A stretch of 64,000 bases of DNA, from the NCBI GenBank assembly GCA_902591485.1, contig CACJAV010000003.1:1-64000 (forward strand), written 5' to 3'. Below, piece by piece: positions 31,814 through 37,981 of the stretch. Source of the DNA: an uncultured Alphaproteobacteria bacterium (GTDB taxonomy: Bacteria; Pseudomonadota; Alphaproteobacteria; HIMB59; GCA-002718135). Both the position numbers and the translations under genes were made by a program. The notes under the pieces are model-generated. The model was not told the DNA's origin and did not search any database. It was given only the letters and a program-made list of their open reading frames with translations. Position 1 is the stretch's first letter; each line of letters starts with the position of its first letter.

Positions 31814-32383
31814 TTATGAAAAGAACGAACGCTTCTTTTTTTTGTCTTTTTCAATATTTGTAGTTTCCTCTTTTGGATCCTCATTTTTTTCAACAGTCAA
31901 TGATGAAATATTATTTAACATTCCTTTACTCATACTTTTTTTTAGATGTGAGATTTTATCTACTAATTTTTGATCAGCTTTTGTACAATGTAAATCTGAA
32001 TACACACTTGCTCCCTCTTCAACAGAAATTACGTCATATCTAAGGGTACCAACTACAGTAGCAGTTTTTTTTATTGTAGCTTTGCCATTGACTTGGATAC
32101 CTCCACTCACTGATCCATGTATTTCAATATGATCACATGTAATTGGTCCAATAATTTCTGCAATAGTGCCAACGTAAATAATTTTTGAGTGAATACTTGT
32201 CTCCACTTTTCCGTATATTTCAATATAGTCAGTATTAATATCAGAACCTTTAAAAGATGTTCCGCTCCCAATAACCATTTTATTTGGATTATCTCCAACA
32301 CGGTCATTTTTACTTAAAAAAACTTGTTTACCTTCATCAACAGTGTTTTCAGTTAAAGTTTCTAATTTTGTTTTTTTATCCAT
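31814..32383 (-). CDS. Bactofilin (polymer-forming cytoskeletal protein)
   Basis: A 189-residue protein with the bactofilin (DUF583) core at about residues 38-140. It is a run of short beta-helix rungs such as MVIGSGTSFKGS, IEIYGKVET, IIGPITCDHIEIHGSVSGG, IQVNGKATI and VVGTLRYDVISVEEGA. Flexible Asn/Lys-rich termini flank it, ending in a KKKKRSFFS tail. Bactofilins self-assemble without nucleotides into cytoskeletal filaments and often locate peptidoglycan enzymes. It lies alone between two perfect ssrA-end repeats. Whether it is cargo of an integrated element or a resident gene trapped between elements cannot be told here. The main cell-shape genes are 15 kb away. Confidence 0.85.
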   Translation of the reverse strand: MDKKTKLETLTENTVDEGKQVFLSKNDRVGDNPNKMVIGSGTSFKGSDINTDYIEIYGKVETSIHSKIIYVGTIAEIIGPITCDHIEIHGSVSGGIQVNGKATIKKTATVVGTLRYDVISVEEGASVYSDLHCTKADQKLVDKISHLKKSMSKGMLNNISSLTVEKNEDPKEETTNIEKDKKKKRSFFS

Positions 32384-32455
32384 ATATTTCCTAAGGGCGT
32401 ACTACCGAATAACTTAAATTGCAATACCTCAATTAGGAATTTTGCCACTTGACAG

Positions 32456-32487
32456 TGTATCCAAATTGTATGCAAAAGTGTATGCAA
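32456..32487 (+). repeat. Three direct TGTATSCAA repeats, left of core copy c
   Basis: TGTATCCAA (32456-32464), TGTATGCAA (32467-32475) and TGTATGCAA (32479-32487) start 11 and 12 bases apart, about one helical turn. They lie 46 bases left of the ssrA-end core at 32533. Closely spaced short direct repeats of this kind resemble the arm-type sites of tyrosine integrases; that reading is inference. Confidence 0.55.
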
Positions 32488-32532
32488 CTTCTTTTACAAA
32501 AATAAGAGGAAGCAAAGGGAAATTAAATAAAT

Positions 32533-32549
32533 GGGGCGTTCTGTTGCCT
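32533..32549 (+). repeat. Near-perfect ssrA-end repeat (copy c)
   Basis: GGGGCGTTCTGTTGCCT matches the ssrA end at 16 of 17 positions, the only difference being the last base. It is flanked on both sides by groups of three short direct repeats. Candidate attachment core between the bactofilin segment and the lipoprotein segment. Confidence 0.75.
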
Positions 32550-32591
32550 CAACAAGTTGCCCTATGCGTTGTATTATATACATTTTTTAAT

Positions 32592-32658
32592 ACTCTATGC
32601 CATAACTCTATGCTCTGATTTTGAGTTTTTGACGAATTTGCGACTTTCAACTCTATGC
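32592..32658 (+). repeat. Three direct ACTCTATGC repeats, right of core copy c
   Basis: ACTCTATGC occurs at 32592-32600, 32605-32613 and 32650-32658, all on the + strand, within 150 bases to the right of core copy c. The octamer TTGCGACT, shared with the region right of copy b, lies between the second and third. Possible recombinase arm sites or a regulatory array for the gene at 32697. Confidence 0.5.
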
Positions 32659-32696
32659 TAACTTCATAAAATAATAATTTATGGTATATTTGTATA

Positions 32697-33266
32697 ATGA
32701 AAATCTTTCTCACACTTTTTTTAATTTTAACTCTTTTTGGATGTGAGAGAAATTATATTAAAGATTTTAAGATAGAGGGTATTGGATTGGGAGATAGTTT
32801 ACTTGATAAATTTTCTAAAGATGAAATTTTAGAAAATCAAAGAGATTATTATCCAGAAACAAAATTCATTACTTCGCTATTCTTACCAAGAAATATAAAC
32901 TCTGAATATGCTCAGTACAGTGCGGATTATAATAGAAATGACTCAAAATATTTAGTTCAGGGAATCAGCGGACAAATTTATTTTGATGAGAAAAGTGATT
33001 TTATGAAAAAATGTATATTAAAAAGAAAAGAAATTATTGAAAATTTATCTACAATTTTGAAAATATCAGAATGGAAAAGTAGTAAGTTTGATGATGATGA
33101 AGGTGACTTCGATCAAAAATATATTTTTCTTGAATCTGGCGAAAATATTACTGTATCTTGCTACGATTGGAACGAAGCAACTGAAACAAAACTGAACTAT
33201 GTTGATTATTTAGGTGTAGAAATTCAAAATAAACAATTCTCTCAGATGCTAACAAGTAGGCAGTAA
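32697..33266 (+). CDS. Small lipoprotein, 'IEGIGLGDSLLD' paralogue 1
   Basis: A 189-residue predicted lipoprotein. The signal peptide ends in LTLFGC with Cys16 as the lipidation site. The start of the mature domain, DFKIEGIGLGDSLLDKFSKDEI, recurs in two neighbours (33599 and 34209), and two conserved cysteines follow later (KKCILKRKE and VSCYDWN). I recognise this as a family of small secreted proteins common in marine SAR11-type genomes with no assigned function. The first 53 bases are identical to those of the gene at 34209, while the rest has diverged, so the two share a recent duplication or conversion. The ATG overlaps a TATAAT-like string that cannot be its own promoter. Confidence 0.7.
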   Translation: MKIFLTLFLILTLFGCERNYIKDFKIEGIGLGDSLLDKFSKDEILENQRDYYPETKFITSLFLPRNINSEYAQYSADYNRNDSKYLVQGISGQIYFDEKSDFMKKCILKRKEIIENLSTILKISEWKSSKFDDDEGDFDQKYIFLESGENITVSCYDWNEATETKLNYVDYLGVEIQNKQFSQMLTSRQ

Positions 33267-33286
33267 TAAATATATTAATTGATAAA

Positions 33287-33598
33287 ATGCGAACTCTAAT
33301 CACATTTTTTGTTTTTTTGTTTTCGTCTTCAGTATTTGCTGATTATATAATGATTCAAACTTATTATAATACTGAGCATGATACTATTGGTGTTGCTCAC
33401 TGGGATGAATATGGAAACAGATTTGCTAATTATCAACAATGTGAGTCTTCTTTAATTTCATTATATAAAGACTCATCAAATGATTATGGCAAATATGTTA
33501 TTAGAAAATCCTGGGAAGAAAAAATTAATGTTGTTATTTATAGATCGGATGGAAGCATTCAGGTTAATTTTAATTGTATAGAATTGTTAGATAATTAA
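33287..33598 (+). CDS. Small secreted protein of unknown function
   Basis: A 103-residue protein with a Sec signal peptide (MRTLITFFVFLFSSSVFAD, cleavage after FA near residue 18). The mature ~85 residues contain Cys45 (QQCESS) and Cys98 (FNCIE), probably a disulfide pair. It lacks the IEGIGLGDS block of its neighbours but shares their signal-peptide style. It lies 20 bases after paralogue 1 and directly abuts paralogue 2 (TAA followed immediately by ATG), so all belong to one transcription unit. No function is proposed. Confidence 0.6.
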   Translation: MRTLITFFVFLFSSSVFADYIMIQTYYNTEHDTIGVAHWDEYGNRFANYQQCESSLISLYKDSSNDYGKYVIRKSWEEKINVVIYRSDGSIQVNFNCIELLDN

Positions 33599-34192
33599 AT
33601 GAAAATCCTACTCACACTCTTTGTTTTGTTGTTCTCCTCTTCGGTGGTTGCAGAGGATATTTTAGACTTTCAAATTGAAGGGATAAGTATCGGTGACAGT
33701 TTATTAGATTTTTTTTCTGAAAAAGAAATAAATGATAACATAAGGCAAGATGCTTACATTGGTTCAGATGGAAAGTTTACTGATGCTGCATTTATAAATT
33801 TTCCATTCTTTAAAGAATATGATGGTCTTCAAATTGTTTTTAAACCTAATGATAAAACTTATAAAGTTTATAGTATTATGGGTACAATTTTTTATGGATA
33901 TAATATTGATGAATGTTATCGAAAACAAAAACAATGGGATATCAAAATAACTTCAGAATATGTAGATATCTATAGAGAAGAAGTCCTAAAAAAACCTTAT
34001 CCTGAATCTAATATGGGTAGCAGTAATACTTCAAGTATTATGTTTGCTTTCGGATCAGACTTTAGTGTAGATTTAAGATGTTATGACTGGGATAATGAAT
34101 TGTTGAGATGGCAAGATTATTTCCAAGTAGGAATTGATACCACTGAGTATGTAGAGTGGAATGTAGAATATCATTCAAATACTACAAATTAA
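33599..34192 (+). CDS. Small secreted protein, 'IEGISIGDSLLD' paralogue 2
   Basis: A 197-residue protein with a cleavable Sec signal (MKILLTLFVLLFSSSVVAED). Unlike paralogues 1 and 3 it has no lipobox cysteine, so it is predicted to be soluble in the periplasm or secreted. The conserved start of the domain, DFQIEGISIGDSLLDFFSEKEI, and the later cysteines (DECYRKQ, LRCYDWD) place it in the same family. The family is recurrent in marine alphaproteobacteria, with no known role. It begins right after the stop of the preceding gene. Overall divergence from its neighbours is high outside the shared block. Confidence 0.7.
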   Translation: MKILLTLFVLLFSSSVVAEDILDFQIEGISIGDSLLDFFSEKEINDNIRQDAYIGSDGKFTDAAFINFPFFKEYDGLQIVFKPNDKTYKVYSIMGTIFYGYNIDECYRKQKQWDIKITSEYVDIYREEVLKKPYPESNMGSSNTSSIMFAFGSDFSVDLRCYDWDNELLRWQDYFQVGIDTTEYVEWNVEYHSNTTN

Positions 34193-34208
34193 TGAAGGAG
34201 GAAAATCA

Positions 34209-34763
34209 ATGAAAATCTTTCTCACACTTTTTTTAATTTTAACTCTTTTTGGATGTGAGAGTAATTACATTAAAGATTTTAAAATAGAGGGTATTGGATT
34301 GGGAGATAGTTTAATCGATAAATACTCAAAAGATGAAATTCTTGAATACCAGTGGAATCATTATGTTGAAAAAGGATATAACAGTTCTAGTTTTTTTCCC
34401 AAAACTATGAACTCTGAGTATGAGCAATTAGAAGTTGGTTACAAAAATAATGATAACAGATATATAGTACTTAGTATTGGAGGTGCTATTGCGTATGACA
34501 CTGATATTGAAAATTGTTATCCAAAGAAAAAAGAAATTTTAAAAAATTTATCACAGTTACTTAAGAATAATGATTGGATTAAAAACATCTATGAAGATGA
34601 TCAGGGTAAGTATGATATGGAATACATAATACTAGATACAGGTGAATATATTTCAGTTTCATGCACAGATTGGAACTCAGATGTAGAAAATGAACTCAAC
34701 TGGGTTGATAATTTGCGAGTTCGAGTATCATCTGCTGAATGGGAGGAAATGAAAAATGAATAG
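34209..34763 (+). CDS. Small lipoprotein, 'IEGIGLGDSLID' paralogue 3
   Basis: A 184-residue predicted lipoprotein with Cys16 in LTLFGC, then DFKIEGIGLGDSLIDKYSKDEI and the paired later cysteines (ENCYPKK, VSCTDWN). The first 53 bases equal those of the gene at 32697, and about the first 110 differ at only a few positions. After that the two proteins are clearly divergent. It has a strong ribosome-binding site, AAGGAGG at 34195-34201. The downstream small membrane-protein gene starts inside its last codons. Function unknown. Confidence 0.7.
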   Translation: MKIFLTLFLILTLFGCESNYIKDFKIEGIGLGDSLIDKYSKDEILEYQWNHYVEKGYNSSSFFPKTMNSEYEQLEVGYKNNDNRYIVLSIGGAIAYDTDIENCYPKKKEILKNLSQLLKNNDWIKNIYEDDQGKYDMEYIILDTGEYISVSCTDWNSDVENELNWVDNLRVRVSSAEWEEMKNE

Positions 34764-34935
34764 AAAATTGAAATGGAGTTTGTACGGTGGTTTTATTGGT
34801 TTAGGATACGGTGTTATAAATTTGCCGGAAGGTTCAATTTATTATAACGGGGGATATTTATTTGGTTCTTTTATAGGATTAAGTTTTATAGGTTTAATTG
34901 CATCATTTATATACGAATTATTTACAAGAAAATAA
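34756..34935 (+). CDS. Small two-helix membrane protein (59 residues)
   Basis: This short gene begins with ATG at 34756, within the last codons of the preceding lipoprotein gene, and runs 60 codons to a TAA. The product starts MNRKLKWSLYGGFIGLGYGV, with a first glycine-rich hydrophobic segment (residues ~8-23). A second hydrophobic segment is at ~33-53 (GYLFGSFIGLSFIGLIASF). GGAGG at 34742-34746 is suitably placed as a ribosome-binding site. I do not recognise the family. Overlapping start and good codon structure suggest it is real. Confidence 0.5.
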   Translation: MNRKLKWSLYGGFIGLGYGVINLPEGSIYYNGGYLFGSFIGLSFIGLIASFIYELFTRK

Positions 34936-34938
34936 TTT

Positions 34939-35075
34939 ATGAAAACCCTTCTCACACTCTTCGTTTTGTTGTTGGTGTAAATACACAAGTTGTAAGAAAA
35001 GATTTTGCAGAAGGACTAAATTTTGCTGTTCACTTTAAAGAGCTCAACGAATTTATAAAACTAAATAAAAAATAA
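34939..35075 (+). pseudogene. Remnant: signal peptide joined to the tail of a trypsin-like peptidase
   Basis: ATG at 34939 begins MKTLLTLFVLLLV, nearly the same as the signal peptide of the gene at 33599, but hits a stop after 14 codons. In another frame just beyond the stop, the sequence reads NTQVVRKDFAEGLNFAVHF and then KELNEFIKLNKK before TAA at 35073-35075. That pattern (I/NTxxV...EGLNFAV..ELxxF) is the C-terminal strand and helix of trypsin-like serine peptidases of the DegP/HtrA fold. The central ~200 residues with the catalytic triad are gone. I read it as a secreted peptidase gene with a large internal deletion. Confidence 0.55.
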
Positions 35076-35109
35076 TATAAATAAAATCTTTATATCAAAT
35101 TTAATTTTC

Positions 35110-35129
35110 TTACGGCGAGATTACGACGA
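35110..35129 (+). repeat. Two direct TTACGRCGA repeats left of the ssrA end
   Basis: TTACGGCGA (35110-35118) and TTACGACGA (35121-35129) start 11 bases apart, 60-80 bases from the ssrA-end core at 35188. The helical spacing matches that of the TGTATGCAA repeats near copy c. Possible recombinase arm sites; evidence is suggestive only. Confidence 0.4.
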
Positions 35130-35187
35130 ATCAATTTTTATATATTTAAAAACCGAACATTTACAAAGATTATTGAAGATTTAGTAT

Positions 35188-35204
35188 GGGGCGTTCTGTT
35201 GCCC
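35188..35204 (+). repeat. ssrA 3'-end core (copy d, probable attachment site)
   Basis: This 17-base sequence is the 3' end of the tmRNA coding piece, read on the opposite strand. Its complement supplies the GCCCC strand that closes the last pseudoknot of the RNA. Identical or near-identical copies at 31688 and 32533 mark it as the likely recombination core. Confidence 0.7.
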
Positions 35205-35425
35205 GGTGCCCCAAACCGCGCTAGCCTAGAAACTAGGCAGCGATAGCTAATCTATTATCGTTAGCGTTTATAAAATCAGCCCGATAACGGCGGTACCATG
35301 CCGAGCAAAGTCTTTATCTTTTAGTCAACGTCAAACCTATTTCGCCCCCATATTATCATGGTGGAGGCGCCGGGTACCGCCCCCGGGTCCGCACAACCTA
35401 TTACATAAAGCGTTTATCGCTATAG
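35188..35425 (-). ncRNA. ssrA: tmRNA, circularly permuted two-piece form
   Basis: On the minus strand the acceptor piece comes first (about 35425 to 35359) and ends in CGCCTCC-A-CCA. A nine-base internal spacer (35358-35350) follows, then the coding piece from GGGGGCG (35349-35343). GGGGGCG pairs with CGCCTCC to make the acceptor stem, with a G-U at the third pair, the alanine identity element. The T stem is CCGGG/CCCGG with a non-canonical seven-base loop. The tag reading frame at 35265-35233 encodes ANDNRLAIAA then TAG, with the stop inside a GCCTAG/CTAGGC hairpin as usual. An H-type pseudoknot (CGGT/ACCG and GGGGC/GCCCC) ends the coding piece. Outer ends are approximate. It rescues stalled ribosomes; this permuted form is known from alphaproteobacteria. 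Confidence 0.92.
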
Positions 35426-35549
35426 TTGATAAATCAACATTCTCTTTATAAACCAAAGTCATTCATCAAGATAGTTTTGAATTTAAATCTAGTATTTTTA
35501 ACAAAAATTAGTTGTTATCAATAGTTTTTAGTGAAATAAGATTTTTCAA

Positions 35550-36038
35550 ATGATTAAAGCGATAATGGCAGTTGATGATAATGGAGGCATAAGTAAGGGG
35601 AGTAGTATGCCTTGGCCAAAAAATTCAAATGACTTAAAATGGTTTAAAAAAAATACAGAAAATCATATTGTAGTAATGGGAAGTAAAACTTGGGAAGATC
35701 CATTTATGCCTACACCACTTAAAAATAGAATAAATATACTAGTTACCAGCAAAGATTTTTCTCTATACCCAGGAGCTGATCATTATATTAATGGAGATGT
35801 ATCAGGTGAAATTCTGAGTTTAGAAAAAAAATATCTTGAAAAGGATATATTTATTATTGGTGGGCCTGAAATTATTAAACAAACATTTAATTTATTTAAA
35901 AAGTTTTACTTAACGAGAATCTACGGTAATTTTAGTTGTGATAAATTTATAGATATTAATAAAATTATGAATTCTATGGAATTAATAAAAAAAATTAGTT
36001 GTGATGATACTTGCCACTTTGAAATTTGGAGAAAATGA
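35550..36038 (+). CDS. folA: Dihydrofolate reductase
   Basis: A 162-residue DHFR. N-terminal IKAIMAVDDNGGISKGSSMPWP carries the substrate-loop Trp22 (PW). VVMGSKTWEDP is the NADPH-binding block, and FIIGGPEIIKQTF is the conserved GG motif strand. It regenerates tetrahydrofolate, which thymidylate synthase encoded next consumes as dihydrofolate is produced. The proline-tryptophan pair and the short C-terminus are normal for small bacterial DHFRs. It is divergent from ssrA and overlaps thyA by four bases (ATGA). Confidence 0.93.
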   Translation: MIKAIMAVDDNGGISKGSSMPWPKNSNDLKWFKKNTENHIVVMGSKTWEDPFMPTPLKNRINILVTSKDFSLYPGADHYINGDVSGEILSLEKKYLEKDIFIIGGPEIIKQTFNLFKKFYLTRIYGNFSCDKFIDINKIMNSMELIKKISCDDTCHFEIWRK

Positions 36039-36865
36039 AAAATTATTTAGATGCTCTTAAATATTGTTACGAAAATGGAGATTTTGTAAAAAGCAGAGCT
36101 GGTAATGTAAAAAAAGCTTTTGGTTATCAAATGCGTTTCAATCTTGAGGATGGTTTCCCAGTTGTTACGACTAAAAAACTTGCTTGGAAAGCAGTAGTTT
36201 CAGAATTATTATGGTTTTTAGAAGGTTCAAATGATGAAAGAAGATTAGCTGAAATTCTTTACGATGACAAAAGAGAAAATTTAAAGGATAAAAAAACCAT
36301 TTGGACTCAAAATGCAGAAGCAGATTACTGGAAAGATAAATCAAAATTTATTGGTGATGTAGGTAAAATTTATGGAGTACAATGGAGAAATTTTAATGGT
36401 GTTGATCAAATACATGAATTAATAGAAGGATTAAAAAAAAATCCAAACAGTAGAAGACATATACTGACTGCATGGAATCCCTCAGAGTTAAACGAAATGT
36501 CTTTACCTCCCTGTCATGCATTTTCACAATTTTTTGTTTCTAAAAAAAAATTAAGCTGTCAATTGTATCAGCGCTCTTGTGATATGTTTTTAGGTGTACC
36601 ATTCAATATAGCAAGTTATAGTCTACTAATACATATAATTGCAGAAGAATGTAAATTAGGAGTTGGAGAATTCGTGCATTCTCTTGGAGATTTTCATATT
36701 TATGAAGAGCATTTTGATCAAGTTAAGATACAATTAACAAGAGAACCAAAGCAGTTACCAAAATTAAAGTTTCCCCCAAAAATAATGATTGATTACAAAA
36801 CCTCAGATTTTGAATTGCAGAATTATGATCCACATCCTAAGATATTAGCACCAATGAATGTTTAG
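36035..36865 (+). CDS. thyA: Thymidylate synthase ThyA
   Basis: A 276-residue ThyA from ATG 36035, which overlaps the folA stop. The in-frame start at 36026 adds only MEK, and GGAGA at 36028-36032 suits the later ATG. The active-site cysteine lies in LPPCHAFSQF, with arginine-rich phosphate contacts in NSRRHILTAW and LYQRSCDMFLGVPFNIASY (nucleotide and folate binding). It methylates dUMP to dTMP using methylene-tetrahydrofolate. Presence of folA-thyA argues that the cell uses the classical ThyA cycle, not ThyX. Convergent with apbC after three bases. Confidence 0.96.
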   Translation: MKNYLDALKYCYENGDFVKSRAGNVKKAFGYQMRFNLEDGFPVVTTKKLAWKAVVSELLWFLEGSNDERRLAEILYDDKRENLKDKKTIWTQNAEADYWKDKSKFIGDVGKIYGVQWRNFNGVDQIHELIEGLKKNPNSRRHILTAWNPSELNEMSLPPCHAFSQFFVSKKKLSCQLYQRSCDMFLGVPFNIASYSLLIHIIAEECKLGVGEFVHSLGDFHIYEEHFDQVKIQLTREPKQLPKLKFPPKIMIDYKTSDFELQNYDPHPKILAPMNV

Positions 36866-36868
36866 TTC

Positions 36869-37894
36869 TTATATTAATTTGGCTATTTCTAAATATTTTT
36901 TAGCAATTTCTCCATTTGGATCATCTATGCACGAAGGTCTTCCTTCATCAGATTGAATTCTCAAATCTTTACTAATTGGAAGCGAGCCAAGAAATTGTAT
37001 TTGAAATTTTTCAGCTTCTTTTTTTGCTCCATCATTTGAAAAAATAAAGTGTTTTTCATTACAGTTATCACAAATAAAATAGCTCATATTTTCAACTAAT
37101 CCTAAAATCGGAACGTTTACTCTTTTAAACATATTGATACCTTTGCGGGCATCGGCTAAAGCAACATCTTGAGGAGTGGAAACAATTATTGATCCAGATA
37201 ATTTCGAGCTTTGAGCAAGAGTTAGTTGTGCATCTCCTGTGCCCGGAGGTAAGTCTATAATCAAATAATCTAGCGTTCCCCATTCTACGCCGTTAAACAT
37301 TTGCTCTAATGCTTTCATTACCATCGGCCCCCTCCATATTGTAGGGGTATCAACACTAACTAAAAAACCAATTGACATACACTTAATTCCATAACTCTCT
37401 AAAGGAATTAATTTTTTATTATTGCTTGCTTCAGGTCTACCTGATATCCCCATCATTCTTGGAACACTTGGGCCATAAATATCAGCATCTAAAATACCTA
37501 CTTTTTTTCCTAATTGGTTTAGTGCAACTGCTAAATTAACAGCAAAAGTCGATTTTCCAACCCCTCCTTTGCCACTAGCTATTGCAATGATGTTTGTTGC
37601 ATTAATTTTGAATCTACTATCATTATTTTCAGATCCACTTTGTTGACTCTCTGAAGTAAGAGCAACGTTTACTGATAGTATTCCTTCAAGGTTACTTAAA
37701 CCATCTTTGAATACCTCAGCAATCTTGTTATATTGTTCTAAATATTTATCATTAATTGTTAGACTAATATTAATGTTTCCATTTTTTTCTACTATCTGTA
37801 TTTTTGAATTATTTTGATCAAATGGTAAATTGCTCTCAGGATCCTTATAATTTTTGGTGAAATTAATGATAGTTTGAAAAATTTTGTCGGACAT
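36869..37894 (-). CDS. apbC: Iron-sulfur cluster carrier ATPase (Mrp/ApbC/NBP35 family)
   Basis: A 341-residue P-loop ATPase. An N-terminal MIP18-like (DUF59) region of ~90 residues lacks strong motifs. It is followed by the deviant Walker A GKGGVGKST (residues 108-116), a switch region DADIYGPSVPRMMG and DLPPGTGD. The cluster-binding CxxC is Cys275-Cys278 (YFICDNC). The family carries [4Fe-4S] clusters to apoproteins. It is convergent with thyA and divergent from hflK across 87 bases. MinD-type proteins are excluded by the CxxC and the N-terminal domain. Confidence 0.92.
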   Translation of the reverse strand: MSDKIFQTIINFTKNYKDPESNLPFDQNNSKIQIVEKNGNINISLTINDKYLEQYNKIAEVFKDGLSNLEGILSVNVALTSESQQSGSENNDSRFKINATNIIAIASGKGGVGKSTFAVNLAVALNQLGKKVGILDADIYGPSVPRMMGISGRPEASNNKKLIPLESYGIKCMSIGFLVSVDTPTIWRGPMVMKALEQMFNGVEWGTLDYLIIDLPPGTGDAQLTLAQSSKLSGSIIVSTPQDVALADARKGINMFKRVNVPILGLVENMSYFICDNCNEKHFIFSNDGAKKEAEKFQIQFLGSLPISKDLRIQSDEGRPSCIDDPNGEIAKKYLEIAKLI

Positions 37895-37981
37895 ACTTGA
37901 TTTTTTTAAATTTACCCAAATATAACTTAGTAATTAGTTTAAATAATGATAGTAGCGTAATTCGATTTTATCAAAAAATAT

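Larger units (their letters stand above)
32384..32696. other. 313-base non-coding stretch with an attachment-site-like arrangement
   Basis: This gap holds three TGTAT-CAA repeats, an ssrA-end core copy and three ACTCTATGC repeats (separate entries). I see no gene or RNA in it. Its repeat density is the highest in the window. Confidence 0.6.
30148..35187. mobile_element. ssrA-associated genomic island (stack of small integrated segments)
   Basis: The region between the VTT gene and the tmRNA gene is bounded by a degenerate (30148) and a perfect (35188) copy of the ssrA 3'-terminal sequence. Internal direct copies lie at 31688 and 32533 and a weaker one at 30593. All five are in the same orientation. 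Gene density is lower than elsewhere and intergenic stretches reach 400 bases. The genes are accessory in type (GNAT, bactofilin, short lipoprotein paralogues, a pseudogene). tmRNA genes are well-known integration sites for tyrosine-recombinase islands. No recombinase gene is present, so this is a set of remnants or non-autonomous segments; that interpretation is inference. Confidence 0.65.

Noticed and set aside
31680..31973. 97-codon frame on the + strand near core copy b
   Set aside because: It starts with TTG inside the attachment repeat, runs antisense into the bactofilin gene and shows no recognisable protein features.
32692..32699. TATAAT overlapping the ATG of the first lipoprotein gene as a promoter
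   Set aside because: A -10 there would start transcription inside the coding sequence; the match is explained by the start codon context in AT-rich DNA.
30148..35204. CRISPR array suggested by the recurring GGGGCGTTCTGTTGCC motif
   Set aside because: Copies are 0.4 to 2.7 kb apart with genes between them, not regularly spaced by short spacers, and no cas gene is present.
35188..35425. GC-rich stretch on the + strand that at first looked like a tRNA or a + strand RNA gene
   Set aside because: Read on the minus strand it gives the CCTCCACCA acceptor end, the matching 5' GGGGGCG and a proper tag frame, so it is tmRNA; no tRNA cloverleaf forms on the + strand.
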